A stretch of 64,000 nt of DNA. Source: Bacteroidia bacterium (GTDB lineage: Bacteria > Bacteroidota > Bacteroidia > Bacteroidales > Paludibacteraceae). The translations under genes and the position numbers were made by a program. Each line of letters begins with the position of its first letter. Position 1 is the stretch's first letter. Positions 37,191 through 46,421 of this stretch are shown here, piece by piece. Location of the stretch: the NCBI GenBank assembly GCA_009929375.1, contig SAAO01000011.1, positions 1-64,000 on the forward strand, in the 5' to 3' direction. The notes under the pieces were generated by a model. It saw nothing but the letters and a program-made list of their open reading frames with translations. It was not told where the DNA came from and did no database searches.

Positions 37191-37305
37191 AAATCGCTGC
37201 AAAGGTAATATAATTTCACAACTTTCTGTCAGAGAAATACAGATAATATCTTATTTTTATCAACAACCAACATTAACACACTGTAAACAAATTATTTACA
37301 AAAAA

Positions 37306-37341
37306 AGCGAAACAACACATTACTGCATTGTTTCGCTATTT
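37306..37341 (-). terminator. Terminator of malQ
   Basis: AGCGAAACAA (37306-37315) pairs with TTGTTTCGCT (37328-37337). On the reverse strand it is followed by TTTTTTTG. Confidence 0.85.
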
Positions 37342-37364
37342 ATAATTAATGATCCGGCAAAAGC

Positions 37365-40055
37365 CTATCTACCGGATTGTTTGATAAAGTTGCGTAGTTC
37401 CTCATTAAATTCGTCCTTAGCAAGCAAATCCTCCAAATCGATATGCATTCTGTATCGCCAGCTGTTTTTGGAGTTCGAAGGCACGTTAATACGTTCTTCA
37501 TTAGGATTTTCGCGACGCAATTCGTTCGAAATACTCAACAAATCCTGCAACTGGAAAATGGCCCACATGGCAGGTGAATAAAGATGTTGAAGTAAAATAT
37601 CACGACAAATCCACCAATCGCAGAAATAAGGTGCTTCACCCCAATGTCCGAGTTGTGAGTTGTAGAATCGCTGTGTTACAGCACGATCCTCTTCCCACCA
37701 ACCGCGTATCGTACTCATATCGTGAGTCGAAGGAGTTACAACAGATAAATAAGGTGCATCTGCCGGATGGAAAAACTCAATTTTATTTGATTTCGGTGCG
37801 CGTTGCACTTCAAGACTCAGAATAGCCAAATCCTTCATTGCAGTAGTCACGCAATCGGTCATCATACCCAAATCCTCACCACAAATCAGCATATTGGTAG
37901 AACGTTTGAGCGCAGGCAGTTTTTCCATGCCCGACTGATACCAGTGTGCATCCTGACGGCGATAGAAATAATCGACATACAGTTCACGCAAACGATGTTT
38001 GGTGTAATCGTCGAGATCGCGGAACGACCGCAGACTATCCATTCCATAACGGGGAATGTACTGCTTGCCCTGACTTCCCTCCACTTCGAAGAAAAGCACA
38101 TTCGCAATCAGATCGAATAAACCCCATTTAATTTTTTCGCTTATTTTGCCTTCTGCGTACATTCTTTCGATAGCTTCCTGACTCTGATATTGCGGTTTAA
38201 GACGCAATATCCAGCCATCTTCAATTTGCAGACAATTGGCTTTTACCCAAACAGCATCATCACCCAGAATATCCCACAAAATGGCATCGGTAATGTAAGG
38301 TTTGCAAAAACGGTTGTAATCGAACCAGATTCCTTTATCCGAAAACTCATTGATATGAATTGGCACCGATGGAAATAAATGTCCCATAATACCTTCCACC
38401 TGATTGTTAGGAATTTGCCATATGCGGAAAAATCCCAGAATATGATCAATACGGAATGTATCGAAATAGTTTGCCATTTGCGAAAAACGTTTTTTCCACC
38501 AATCAAATCCGGTTCGTTTAATCATATCCCAGTTGTAGGTGGGCAATTCCCAGTTTTGACCTTTTACGGCAAACATATCGGGCGGAGCTCCGGCCTGCAT
38601 ATTCAGATTGAACAATTCGGGCGAAACCCAGGTATCCACACTGTTACGGTTTACACCGATAGGAATATCGCCTTTGAGTACCACAGAATGTGCGTGAGCA
38701 TATTCAGCAGCATCGAGCAGTTGTAAATGCAAATGATACTGAATAAAGTAGTTGGCAGCTATGTCATCGAAATGAGGCTGATCGGGTGCGCTGAATTCTC
38801 TGATTTTTTCAGCATTGTATTTCGAAAAGCCATCCCACTGACGATAATCTGAAGTGCCAAACTTATCGCGCAAAACACAATAAGCAGCATAAGGAACAAG
38901 CCAGTATTCGTTCTTTGCGAAGAATTCAAGATAGGCTTTATCTTTCAGAAACTTATCTTTTTTGGTAAGATATAACTCTTTGGCATAAGCCAGTTTATAA
39001 TTTACAACTTCTAGAAAAGGTACAAGAACCTGCGCATTCAGTTCTTTTTGTTTTTGCTTATATTCCTTCTGCAATTCATGTGTGGCAGGCAGTTTACCCA
39101 TAGCAGGTAAATTAAGGAAAAGCGGATTCAACGCAAAAGCTGAAATTGCCGCATAAGGCAACACATCCGTATCGGTGTGCGTACCAATCGTATCGTTGAG
39201 TGGAAGTACCTGAATAAGTTTCAAACCGGTTTTTTCAGCCCAGTCGACCATAAGTTTCAGATCGCTGAAGTCGCCCACACCAAAGCTTTGTTTCGAGCGC
39301 AGACTAAACACCGGAATACCCACACCTGCACCTTTCCAGGCCGGAAGTTGTAAAGCTGCAAAACCATCGTTGAGCACAACCAACGAGCTTTTGGCATTTA
39401 CCACAGGGGCTACTCTGTCGGCTCCCGTTTCGAATTGCACAAAGTTTTTATCTTCAGGATCGTAAACACCGTATTTATAATGTACATCAGCATTTTGCTT
39501 CGACAAATCCAGTTTTTTTACCCAGTAACCATCAGCAGATTTTTGCATCAGTACTGGTTTTACAGTCGACCAGTTTCCCAATACTTCGCAGTTTCCGATC
39601 AGGCAAAGCACATGATTTTTTGAAAGTAATGGTGCTTTCACCTTAAAAATGTGAGAGAATTTCGTGGTTTTATCTTCGCCCACCGGATGTTCATCGGGCA
39701 TCAGTACATTTTTGAAAGGAGCTGTGCTGAAGGTATTTTCGAGTGCTGCAGGCGAATTCCACTGATCGAAACAAAACAGATGAACTGTTTTTGCCGGATT
39801 TACATCCAGTATTCTGTCATCACCCCATTCCTCGGTATATAAACCATTGTTTTCGTTGAACAACACATATTTATATCTGACAGGTTCAGCAGGCATTTCG
39901 GACAATTCAATCTCCCCTGTCCAGTCCTCCTTGTGTTGAAAACTCAAAGCCAGTGCTTTTGTCAAATCGCCATTTCCAAGTTGAGGAATATTCCCGGATA
40001 CCAACAATCGTTGTCCCCAATAGGTAAAATACGGAATTTTAAAATGAATCTTCAT
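37365..40055 (-). CDS. malQ: 4-alpha-glucanotransferase (amylomaltase, GH77) with two N-terminal CBM20 modules
   Basis: 896 residues. It disproportionates maltodextrins, feeding longer chains to GlgP and releasing glucose. Two starch-binding CBM20 modules come first (about 1-105, VSGNIPQLGNGD; about 130-235, LIGNCEVLGNWS), then the GH77 barrel. Catalytic residues are visible as DTFRIDHILGF (nucleophile Asp), CGEDLGMM (acid/base Glu) and TPSTHDMSTIRGWW (transition-state Asp). This double-CBM20 form matches plant DPE2-like and Bacteroides amylomaltases, which can act on branched glucan. Promoter at 40105-40135; terminator at 37306-37341. Confidence 0.94.
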   Translation of the reverse strand: MKIHFKIPYFTYWGQRLLVSGNIPQLGNGDLTKALALSFQHKEDWTGEIELSEMPAEPVRYKYVLFNENNGLYTEEWGDDRILDVNPAKTVHLFCFDQWNSPAALENTFSTAPFKNVLMPDEHPVGEDKTTKFSHIFKVKAPLLSKNHVLCLIGNCEVLGNWSTVKPVLMQKSADGYWVKKLDLSKQNADVHYKYGVYDPEDKNFVQFETGADRVAPVVNAKSSLVVLNDGFAALQLPAWKGAGVGIPVFSLRSKQSFGVGDFSDLKLMVDWAEKTGLKLIQVLPLNDTIGTHTDTDVLPYAAISAFALNPLFLNLPAMGKLPATHELQKEYKQKQKELNAQVLVPFLEVVNYKLAYAKELYLTKKDKFLKDKAYLEFFAKNEYWLVPYAAYCVLRDKFGTSDYRQWDGFSKYNAEKIREFSAPDQPHFDDIAANYFIQYHLHLQLLDAAEYAHAHSVVLKGDIPIGVNRNSVDTWVSPELFNLNMQAGAPPDMFAVKGQNWELPTYNWDMIKRTGFDWWKKRFSQMANYFDTFRIDHILGFFRIWQIPNNQVEGIMGHLFPSVPIHINEFSDKGIWFDYNRFCKPYITDAILWDILGDDAVWVKANCLQIEDGWILRLKPQYQSQEAIERMYAEGKISEKIKWGLFDLIANVLFFEVEGSQGKQYIPRYGMDSLRSFRDLDDYTKHRLRELYVDYFYRRQDAHWYQSGMEKLPALKRSTNMLICGEDLGMMTDCVTTAMKDLAILSLEVQRAPKSNKIEFFHPADAPYLSVVTPSTHDMSTIRGWWEEDRAVTQRFYNSQLGHWGEAPYFCDWWICRDILLQHLYSPAMWAIFQLQDLLSISNELRRENPNEERINVPSNSKNSWRYRMHIDLEDLLAKDEFNEELRNFIKQSGR

Positions 40056-40104
40056 AGAGTCTTGAATTTTAGCTTATTAATTGGCTAACTGTAAAAAATG
40101 AATT

Positions 40105-40135
40105 CAAAAGTAATGTTTAATGATGCAAAACTCAA
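40105..40135 (-). promoter_or_regulatory. malQ promoter
   Basis: On the reverse strand TTG (40133-40135), 20 nt, TACTTTTG (40105-40112), about 50 nt upstream of the malQ ATG. Confidence 0.7.
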
Positions 40136-40390
40136 TCAGGACAACAGGAAATGTCGCAATTTTCATTTCAAACGTTTGCGGAAAAGTGTTACCTGCTGAC
40201 AAGTATAAAACCTGTAGCATTTTGACAAAAAACGGCCATGAAACATATCTGTCTGTTTTAGGTGGATAAAAGATGTATATAAATACAATCGGTTTTTCAG
40301 GAAATAATTATCCATTTTTCCTTATGTATTTAAGATTTATTTCTGTACTTTTGCAGAAAATTTAGGTAAAACTAATAACATAAAAAATTC
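40136..40390. other. Divergent malQ-prs intergenic region
   Basis: No gene seen. The prs -7 box TACTTTTG is at 40346-40353 (+); its -33 partner is unclear. Confidence 0.5.
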
Positions 40391-41335
40391 ATGTCAGTAT
40401 TTACTGCCCCCTTCAAGGTTTTTTCAGGAACTAACAGTCGCTACTTAGCTGAAAAAATTTGTGAAAGCCTCAAATGTCCGCTCGGCAAAATGAAAATTGA
40501 GCACTTCTCCGATGGCGAGTTTTCAGTGTCTTACGAAGAGTCAATCCGTGGCCAGTACGTTTATCTTGTACAATCCACTTTCCCAAACTCCGACAATCTG
40601 ATGGAATTACTATTGATGATTGATGCAGCTAAACGTGCATCGGCATACAAGGTAATTGCTGTGATTCCGTATTTTGGTTGGGCCCGCCAGGACAGAAAAG
40701 ACAAACCCCGTGTGTCAATTGCAGCCAAACTTATCGCCGATATGCTGAGCGTGGCTGGTGTAGACCGTGTGATTACTATGGATTTACACGCTGATCAGAT
40801 TCAGGGCTTCTTTAATGTACCGGTCGACCATCTCTATGGCTCGACCATTTTTATACCATTTATCAAATCGTTAGACACTGAAAATCTGGTTATTGCATCG
40901 CCGGACGTTGGTGGTTCGAAACGTGCAGGTTCGTACTCAAAACATTTGGGCGTGCCAATGGTACTTTGTCATAAAACACGCGAAAAAGCCAATGTAGTTG
41001 GCGAAATGACTATCATTGGAGATGTGGAAGGCAAAGATGTGATCATCACCGACGATATGGTTGACACTGCAGGAACCCTTTGTATGGCGGCCGACCTAAT
41101 GATGAAAAACGGTGCGAAAAGTGTACGCGCTATTGTAACTCACGGCGTAATGTCGGGTGCAGCCACACAAAGAGTAATGGACTCGGCTCTCAGCGAAATT
41201 GTATTTACAGATTCAATTCCTTTCGATTGCAAAAAATGCGACAAAGTTCGTATTCTTTCAATAGCCGATATGTTTGCCGACACCATTTACCGTGTACAGG
41301 AACATAAATCAATCAGCGAACAATATTTAATGTAA
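40391..41335 (+). CDS. prs: Ribose-phosphate pyrophosphokinase (PRPP synthetase)
   Basis: 314 residues, full length. It makes PRPP from ribose 5-phosphate and ATP for nucleotide, His and Trp synthesis. Landmarks: IEHFSDGEFSVSYEESIRGQYVYLVQST, IPYFGWARQDRKDKPR, the metal-binding ITMDLHADQIQGFF and the PRPP loop VIITDDMVDTAGTL. It ends at a terminator shared with the convergent helicase gene. Confidence 0.96.
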   Translation: MSVFTAPFKVFSGTNSRYLAEKICESLKCPLGKMKIEHFSDGEFSVSYEESIRGQYVYLVQSTFPNSDNLMELLLMIDAAKRASAYKVIAVIPYFGWARQDRKDKPRVSIAAKLIADMLSVAGVDRVITMDLHADQIQGFFNVPVDHLYGSTIFIPFIKSLDTENLVIASPDVGGSKRAGSYSKHLGVPMVLCHKTREKANVVGEMTIIGDVEGKDVIITDDMVDTAGTLCMAADLMMKNGAKSVRAIVTHGVMSGAATQRVMDSALSEIVFTDSIPFDCKKCDKVRILSIADMFADTIYRVQEHKSISEQYLM

Positions 41336-41358
41336 TAAATTAAATATCAGCATAAAAG

Positions 41359-41394
41359 AAACGGACAATCTTCAATTCTGAGGATTGTCCGTTT
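41359..41394. terminator. Bidirectional terminator between prs and the UvrD-type helicase
   Basis: AAACGGACAATC (41359-41370) pairs perfectly with GATTGTCCGTTT (41383-41394). Confidence 0.88.
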
Positions 41395-41397
41395 TCA

Positions 41398-43704
41398 TTA
41401 AAGTAATTCGAGTTTTGCAAATTTCAGCAACAGACTTTTTTTACCTTTTTCACCGAAATCAATTTCAGCTTTTTCATTTCCATCCGTCACAGTTGTTTCC
41501 AGCACTTTTCCTATGCCAAAAACCGCATGCTTTACAAAGGCTCCCACTGGGAGATTTTTGTTTTCGATAATTTGTTTTGAAGTTTGCAGATGGGCATCAC
41601 CCACTTTTGTCAGATTCTTTCGGGGTTGCACGTAAGTATTTTCTACGGGACGGGGTTTAAAACTGTCGCGCTGAAAAGATTTACGTTCGAACTCAAAATC
41701 TTCATCCCAGTCCGCACTTTCTTTCCATCTTGTCTCAGGTCGCTCGGAAGGCGCATCGAGATACTGAGGGTCAATATCACGAATAAAACGGCTTGGATTT
41801 GACATATTTGTTTTGCCATTTCGGAAACGCGTTTTCGAATAGCTGATAAAACAAAGCTCTTCTGCGCGTGTAATAGCCACATAAAACAAACGACGCTCCT
41901 CTTCGAGACTTCGATCGCTATCGAGCGAATAGGCTGAAGGAAACAAATCCTCTTCCATTCCCACAATAAAAACCGCTCTGAATTCCAAACCTTTGGCAGC
42001 ATGCACAGTCATCATGGTTATCTTTTCAGATTCGCCATCGTCACCTGTATCCTGATCGGTCAGCAATGAAACTTCCGAGAGAAAATCGGTCAGCAGAGCT
42101 GTTTCACCGGCTTTAGTTTTCTGTTCGCAAAACTCATGAACCGCCTTTAGTAATTCCTGCACGTTTTCCTGCCGGCTCATTGCTTCGGGCGATTTGTCCA
42201 CATAAGTATCGTTTATAATTCCCGAAACCTTGACAATCTGCAACATAAGTTCATATGCATTCAGCGTTTCGGTTTGTGCAGCAAACACACTTATCACCTT
42301 CCGGAAATTTGCCAATTTGGTTGCAGTACCGGCATTTACCTGTAAATTGTAGGCCAGCATGTCGTTCAACACATCCCAAACGCTCACAGCCTGAGTTCGG
42401 GCACAATCGAGAAGTTTAGCCACGGTTGTGTCGCCAATTCCGCGTGCAGGAACATTTATAATGCGTTTCAGCGCTTCTTCATCGTTGTGATTCACAACCA
42501 AACGGCAATATGCAATCACATCTTTAATCTCTTTTCGCTGATAAAACGAAAGACCTCCGTAAATGCGATAAGGAATTCCTTTTTTACGAAGTGCTTCCTC
42601 AAGTACACGCGATTGCGAGTTGGTGCGATACAGAATTGCAATTTCCTTATAACTGAAATTCTGACTGAATTTCAGATGATTGATATTTTCTGCCACCACA
42701 ACACCTTCTTCAAGGTCGGTAAAAGTGTTCAGAATTTTTATCGGTTTACCCGTTTCCTTTTCCGAAAAAACGGTTTTACGTATTTGCTCTGAATTTTTAT
42801 CAATCAAACTGTTAGCCGCATTTACAATATTCTGAGTCGAACGGTAGTTTTGCTCCAGCTTGAAAACCTGCGTATTTGTGTATGAGTTTCTGAACTTCAG
42901 AATATTGTCAATATTCGCCCCACGAAACGAATAAATACTTTGCGCATCGTCGCCCACCACACATATTCGCTGATGTTCTTCCGACAATTTCCTGACAATC
43001 AAATACTGAGCAAAATTTGTATCCTGATACTCATCAACTAAAATGTAAGAAAATGCATCGCGGTATTTTTGCAACACATCAGGTCTGTTTCGAAACAAAA
43101 GATTTGTTTGCAGCAACAAATCGTCGAAGTCCATAGCATCGGCCTGTTTGCAACGTTGCGAATAAATCTCGTAAATATCAACCAACCGTGGCATTTTGCT
43201 GTAAAGATCGGCTTTTGCCAAATCAGCATTTGTACGATAAGTTTCGGGTGTAATCAGATTATTTTTAGCAAATGAAATTCGGGCGTGTACCTGACTAGCT
43301 TTGTATTGCTTTTCGTCAAGTTTCAAATCCTTTATAATACTTTTAATCAAACTGTTCGAATCAGAAGAATCGTAAATACTGAAATTTTTCGAAAAATCGG
43401 TTTTATCGGCTTCAGCGCGCAGAATTCTGGAAAATACAGAGTGAAAAGTACCCATCCAAAGATAGCGGGCTGTTTTTTCGCCAACCATCGAAGCGATTCG
43501 TTCCTTCATTTCGCGGGCTGCTTTATTGGTAAAAGTAAGTGCCAGAATGGAGGTCGGGTGAATGCCTTTTTTGAGCAGATATGCAATTTTATATGTCAGC
43601 ACACGCGTTTTTCCCGATCCGGCACCCGCAATTACAAGCGAAGCTCCATCGATATATTCCACCGCCTTGCGCTGACTTTCGTTCAGTTCGTTTAAAAATT
43701 CCAT
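41398..43704 (-). CDS. uvrD: UvrD/PcrA-type ATP-dependent DNA helicase
   Basis: 768 residues from the ATG at 43704, which follows an AAGAAG-like site; the ATG at 43731 adds nine residues not typical of the family. A 3'-5' SF1A helicase for nucleotide excision and mismatch repair. Motifs in order: LNESQRKAVE (Q motif), AGAGSGKTRVL (Walker A), VDEYQDTN, GDDAQSIYSFRGA, LEQNYRST, MTVHAAKGLEF and LFYVAITRAEELC. The C-terminal tail (about 690-768) holds a Tudor-like end (VGAFVKHAVFGIGKVLE) as in PcrA. -7 box TAATTTTG at 43765-43772 (minus). Confidence 0.94.
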   Translation of the reverse strand: MEFLNELNESQRKAVEYIDGASLVIAGAGSGKTRVLTYKIAYLLKKGIHPTSILALTFTNKAAREMKERIASMVGEKTARYLWMGTFHSVFSRILRAEADKTDFSKNFSIYDSSDSNSLIKSIIKDLKLDEKQYKASQVHARISFAKNNLITPETYRTNADLAKADLYSKMPRLVDIYEIYSQRCKQADAMDFDDLLLQTNLLFRNRPDVLQKYRDAFSYILVDEYQDTNFAQYLIVRKLSEEHQRICVVGDDAQSIYSFRGANIDNILKFRNSYTNTQVFKLEQNYRSTQNIVNAANSLIDKNSEQIRKTVFSEKETGKPIKILNTFTDLEEGVVVAENINHLKFSQNFSYKEIAILYRTNSQSRVLEEALRKKGIPYRIYGGLSFYQRKEIKDVIAYCRLVVNHNDEEALKRIINVPARGIGDTTVAKLLDCARTQAVSVWDVLNDMLAYNLQVNAGTATKLANFRKVISVFAAQTETLNAYELMLQIVKVSGIINDTYVDKSPEAMSRQENVQELLKAVHEFCEQKTKAGETALLTDFLSEVSLLTDQDTGDDGESEKITMMTVHAAKGLEFRAVFIVGMEEDLFPSAYSLDSDRSLEEERRLFYVAITRAEELCFISYSKTRFRNGKTNMSNPSRFIRDIDPQYLDAPSERPETRWKESADWDEDFEFERKSFQRDSFKPRPVENTYVQPRKNLTKVGDAHLQTSKQIIENKNLPVGAFVKHAVFGIGKVLETTVTDGNEKAEIDFGEKGKKSLLLKFAKLELL

Positions 43705-43901
43705 GATTAAAATTCTTCTTTTGATAAGCATTTCCGGAAATTAAACCCGAAAATCATGAGCACACAAAATTAGTAAATAGATTTGTTTTCTCCTCAATAA
43801 TCTTTTCAACAACTTTTATTCACCAAAAATCTATATATTTGCATGACAATCAGCGCTGTTAAAATAGCGCGTATTTCATTTACAATAAAACAGACACTAT
43901 A

Positions 43902-44456
43902 ATGCAGATATTGAGTAAATGGCTTTTGAAAACAGCCGGCTGGAAAGTTATCGTAAAAGTTGATGAGCCTGCCCAAAGCGTAATTTGTGTGGCACCGCAT
44001 ACCAGCAACTGGGATTTTCTGATTGGTAAACTGGCATATTGGTCGCTGGGTCGTAAGGCATCGTTTCTGATAAAAAAATCCTGGTTTTTCTTCCCGATGG
44101 GATATTTGTTCGATGCTATGGGTGGCGTACCTGTCGATCGTTCGCGCAACACATCGGTTACTCAGATTATGGCCGAGGAATTCAGCCGCCGTGAGCAGTT
44201 TCACTTAGCCATTACGCCCGAAGGCACGCGTAGCCTGGTTCCCAAATGGAAAATGGGATTTTACCATATTGCTGTGAGCGCAAAAGTTCCTATTCAGATT
44301 GCATGTCTCGACTATGCAAAAAAAGAAGTTTTCATAGAAGCCCTCTTCTACCCTACAGGCGACGAGGCGGCTGATATTGAAAAAATTCAGTCGTATTACA
44401 AAAATGTAAGTGCTCGTTTCCCTGAAAAATTTAATCTTTCGGCACAAAACAGCTAA
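43902..44456 (+). CDS. PlsC-family 1-acylglycerol-3-phosphate acyltransferase
   Basis: 184 residues, short for the family but complete. HTSNWD gives the HX4D catalytic pair (His33, Asp38). The second block GGVPVDRS and the EGTRS acceptor site follow. It probably makes phosphatidate or acylates another lysolipid. A -7 box TATATTTG (43834-43841) is followed by a small GCGCT/AGCGC hairpin in the leader. It stands alone between the helicase gene and rimP. Confidence 0.85.
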   Translation: MQILSKWLLKTAGWKVIVKVDEPAQSVICVAPHTSNWDFLIGKLAYWSLGRKASFLIKKSWFFFPMGYLFDAMGGVPVDRSRNTSVTQIMAEEFSRREQFHLAITPEGTRSLVPKWKMGFYHIAVSAKVPIQIACLDYAKKEVFIEALFYPTGDEAADIEKIQSYYKNVSARFPEKFNLSAQNS

Positions 44457-44523
44457 ATACAGTTCAGTCAATACATTTGCTAAATTGATTATAAGGCATT
44501 TTTATATCAAAAACACATAATTA

Positions 44524-44555
44524 TTTGTCGGTTAAAGAATTATTTTGTATTTTTG
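44524..44555 (+). promoter_or_regulatory. Promoter of rimP-nusA-infB
   Basis: TTTG (44524-44527), 20 nt, TATTTTTG (44548-44555): an exact Bacteroidota consensus. It shows that transcription starts near 44561, so an in-frame ATG-like start at 44553 is not used. Confidence 0.85.
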
Positions 44556-44577
44556 CAACCGGTTAGAAAAAAGATGG

Positions 44578-44595
44578 AGGGGACAGCAGTCCCCT
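44578..44595 (+). promoter_or_regulatory. Leader hairpin of the rimP operon
   Basis: AGGGGAC (44578-44584) pairs perfectly with GTCCCCT (44589-44595) around an AGCA tetraloop. It lies in the 5' leader 24 nt before the rimP ATG. Role unknown; a leader regulatory element is possible. Confidence 0.5.
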
Positions 44596-44618
44596 TCGTT
44601 GTTAATTCAACATTAGAA

Positions 44619-45086
44619 ATGATATTAAAAAATACTGTAAATCAAATAATTGAGTCATATTTAGCCTCAACTGAGTACTATCTTGTTGATCTGAAAATCA
44701 GCAACGATAACAAAATTCAGATTGAGATTGACTCTTTCGACGGAGTTTCTATTGATTTTTGTGTAGCACTCAGCCGTCACATCGAATCGGAACTGAATCG
44801 CGACGAAGAAGATTTCGAACTCGAAGTAAGTTCAGCCGGACTCACAGAGCCATTCAAAGTACTGAAACAATACGAAAAAAACATTGGTAACGAAGTAGAA
44901 GTGCTCACTACAGATGGAAAGAAATTAAGTGGAATACTCAGTGCTGCCAATTCAGAATTTTTCAGTCTGGAAATTGAAAAATCCGTGAAACCCGAAGGTG
45001 CCAAACGTAAAATGACCATCACCGAAACGCTGGATTTTAATTACAACGATATTAAATATACAAAATACATTATCAGATTCAAATAA
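44619..45086 (+). CDS. rimP: Ribosome maturation factor RimP
   Basis: 155 residues from the ATG at 44619 (MILKNTVNQIIE). This start gives the usual length and N-terminus; an upstream ATG at 44574 lies within the leader hairpin region. RimP assists 30S subunit assembly. The sequence shows the two RimP domains: LVDLKISNDNKIQIEIDS and the C-terminal Sm-like part (GNEVEVLTTDGKKLSGIL). It is the first gene of the conserved rimP-nusA-infB unit, 4 nt before nusA. Confidence 0.92.
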   Translation: MILKNTVNQIIESYLASTEYYLVDLKISNDNKIQIEIDSFDGVSIDFCVALSRHIESELNRDEEDFELEVSSAGLTEPFKVLKQYEKNIGNEVEVLTTDGKKLSGILSAANSEFFSLEIEKSVKPEGAKRKMTITETLDFNYNDIKYTKYIIRFK

Positions 45087-45090
45087 AGCC

Positions 45091-46347
45091 ATGAGCAAAA
45101 AAGAAACAATAAATTTGATCGATACCTTTTCGGAATTCAAGGAACTGAAAAGCATTGACAGAAGCACACTTATCAGCGTTATGGAAGAGTCGTTCCGGAA
45201 TGTGATCACTAAAATGTTCGGCTCCGACGAAAACTATGATGTGATTATCAACCCCGACAAAGGCGACTTCGAAATTTATCGTAACCGTACGGTAGTTGAA
45301 GATGACGAACTGGAAGATCCGAATCTGGAAATTTCACTTTCGGAAGCTAAAAAGATCGACGAAGATTATGAAGTTGGCGAAGAAGTAACCGACCCGGTTG
45401 ACTTTCTTGGTTTCGGACGTCGTGCCATTCTGACTTTGCGCCAGACACTTTCGTCGAAAATTCTTGAACTTCAAAAAGATAGTGTATTTACAAAATACAG
45501 CGAAAAAGTGGGTCAGATTGTAAGTGCTGAACTTTATCAGATCTGGAAAAAAGAAATGCTCCTGATCGACGATGAAGGAAATGAGCTTTATCTGCCTAAA
45601 TCTGAGCAAATCCCTTCAGACTTCTATCGCAAAGGCGACACTGTAAGAGCAGTTGTGGCTATGGTGGAAAACAAAAACAACAATCCGAAAATTATTCTTT
45701 CGCGTATTTCACCCGTTTTCCTCGAAAGACTTTTCGAACTCGAGGTTCCAGAAATTCACGAAGGATTAATCACTATAAAGAAAATTGCACGTATGCCGGG
45801 CGAAAGAGCCAAAGTGGCTGTAGAATCGTACGACGACCGTATTGATCCTGTAGGTGCTTGTGTAGGTGTTAAAGGTTCACGTATTCACGGTATTGTACGC
45901 GAATTGCGCAACGAAAACATCGATGTAATAAACTATACAAACAATGTAAGTCTGTTTATTTCCAGAGCTTTAAGTCCTGCCAAAATTTCGTCGATCCGCC
46001 TCAACGAAACCGATAAAAAAGCTGAAATTTATCTTCGTCCCGAAGAAGTTTCACAGGCTATTGGTAAAGGTGGTCTGAATATTAAACTGGCAAGCATGCT
46101 CACCGGATATACGCTCGATGTATTCCGCGATATTGACGAAAACGAAGAAATTGAAGATATCTACCTCGATGAATTCAGCGACGAAATTGACCAGTGGGTT
46201 ATCGATGCACTTAAAGCAATTGGTTGCGATACAGCTAAGAGTGTACTGGCAGTGCCACGTGCCGACCTTATCCGTCGTACCGACCTCGAGGAAGAAACCA
46301 TTGATGAACTTATCGAAATACTGAAAGCCGAGTTCGAAGAAGAATAA
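45091..46347 (+). CDS. nusA: Transcription termination/antitermination factor NusA
   Basis: 418 residues. N-terminal RNA polymerase-binding domain (1-130), S1 domain (about 135-205), then KH domains (GVKGSRIHGIVRELRNENIDVI and EVSQAIGKGGLNIKLASMLTG). No long acidic repeats at the C-terminus, as in non-proteobacterial forms. NusA modulates pausing and termination. It sits between rimP and infB as in most bacteria. Confidence 0.95.
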   Translation: MSKKETINLIDTFSEFKELKSIDRSTLISVMEESFRNVITKMFGSDENYDVIINPDKGDFEIYRNRTVVEDDELEDPNLEISLSEAKKIDEDYEVGEEVTDPVDFLGFGRRAILTLRQTLSSKILELQKDSVFTKYSEKVGQIVSAELYQIWKKEMLLIDDEGNELYLPKSEQIPSDFYRKGDTVRAVVAMVENKNNNPKIILSRISPVFLERLFELEVPEIHEGLITIKKIARMPGERAKVAVESYDDRIDPVGACVGVKGSRIHGIVRELRNENIDVINYTNNVSLFISRALSPAKISSIRLNETDKKAEIYLRPEEVSQAIGKGGLNIKLASMLTGYTLDVFRDIDENEEIEDIYLDEFSDEIDQWVIDALKAIGCDTAKSVLAVPRADLIRRTDLEEETIDELIEILKAEFEEE

Positions 46348-46421
46348 TTGTATTGCACAATTTTGTTCTCTGAATTTTCTGCTAACTATTATTTCAAAAA
46401 TAAAATACTTTTACAAAATAT

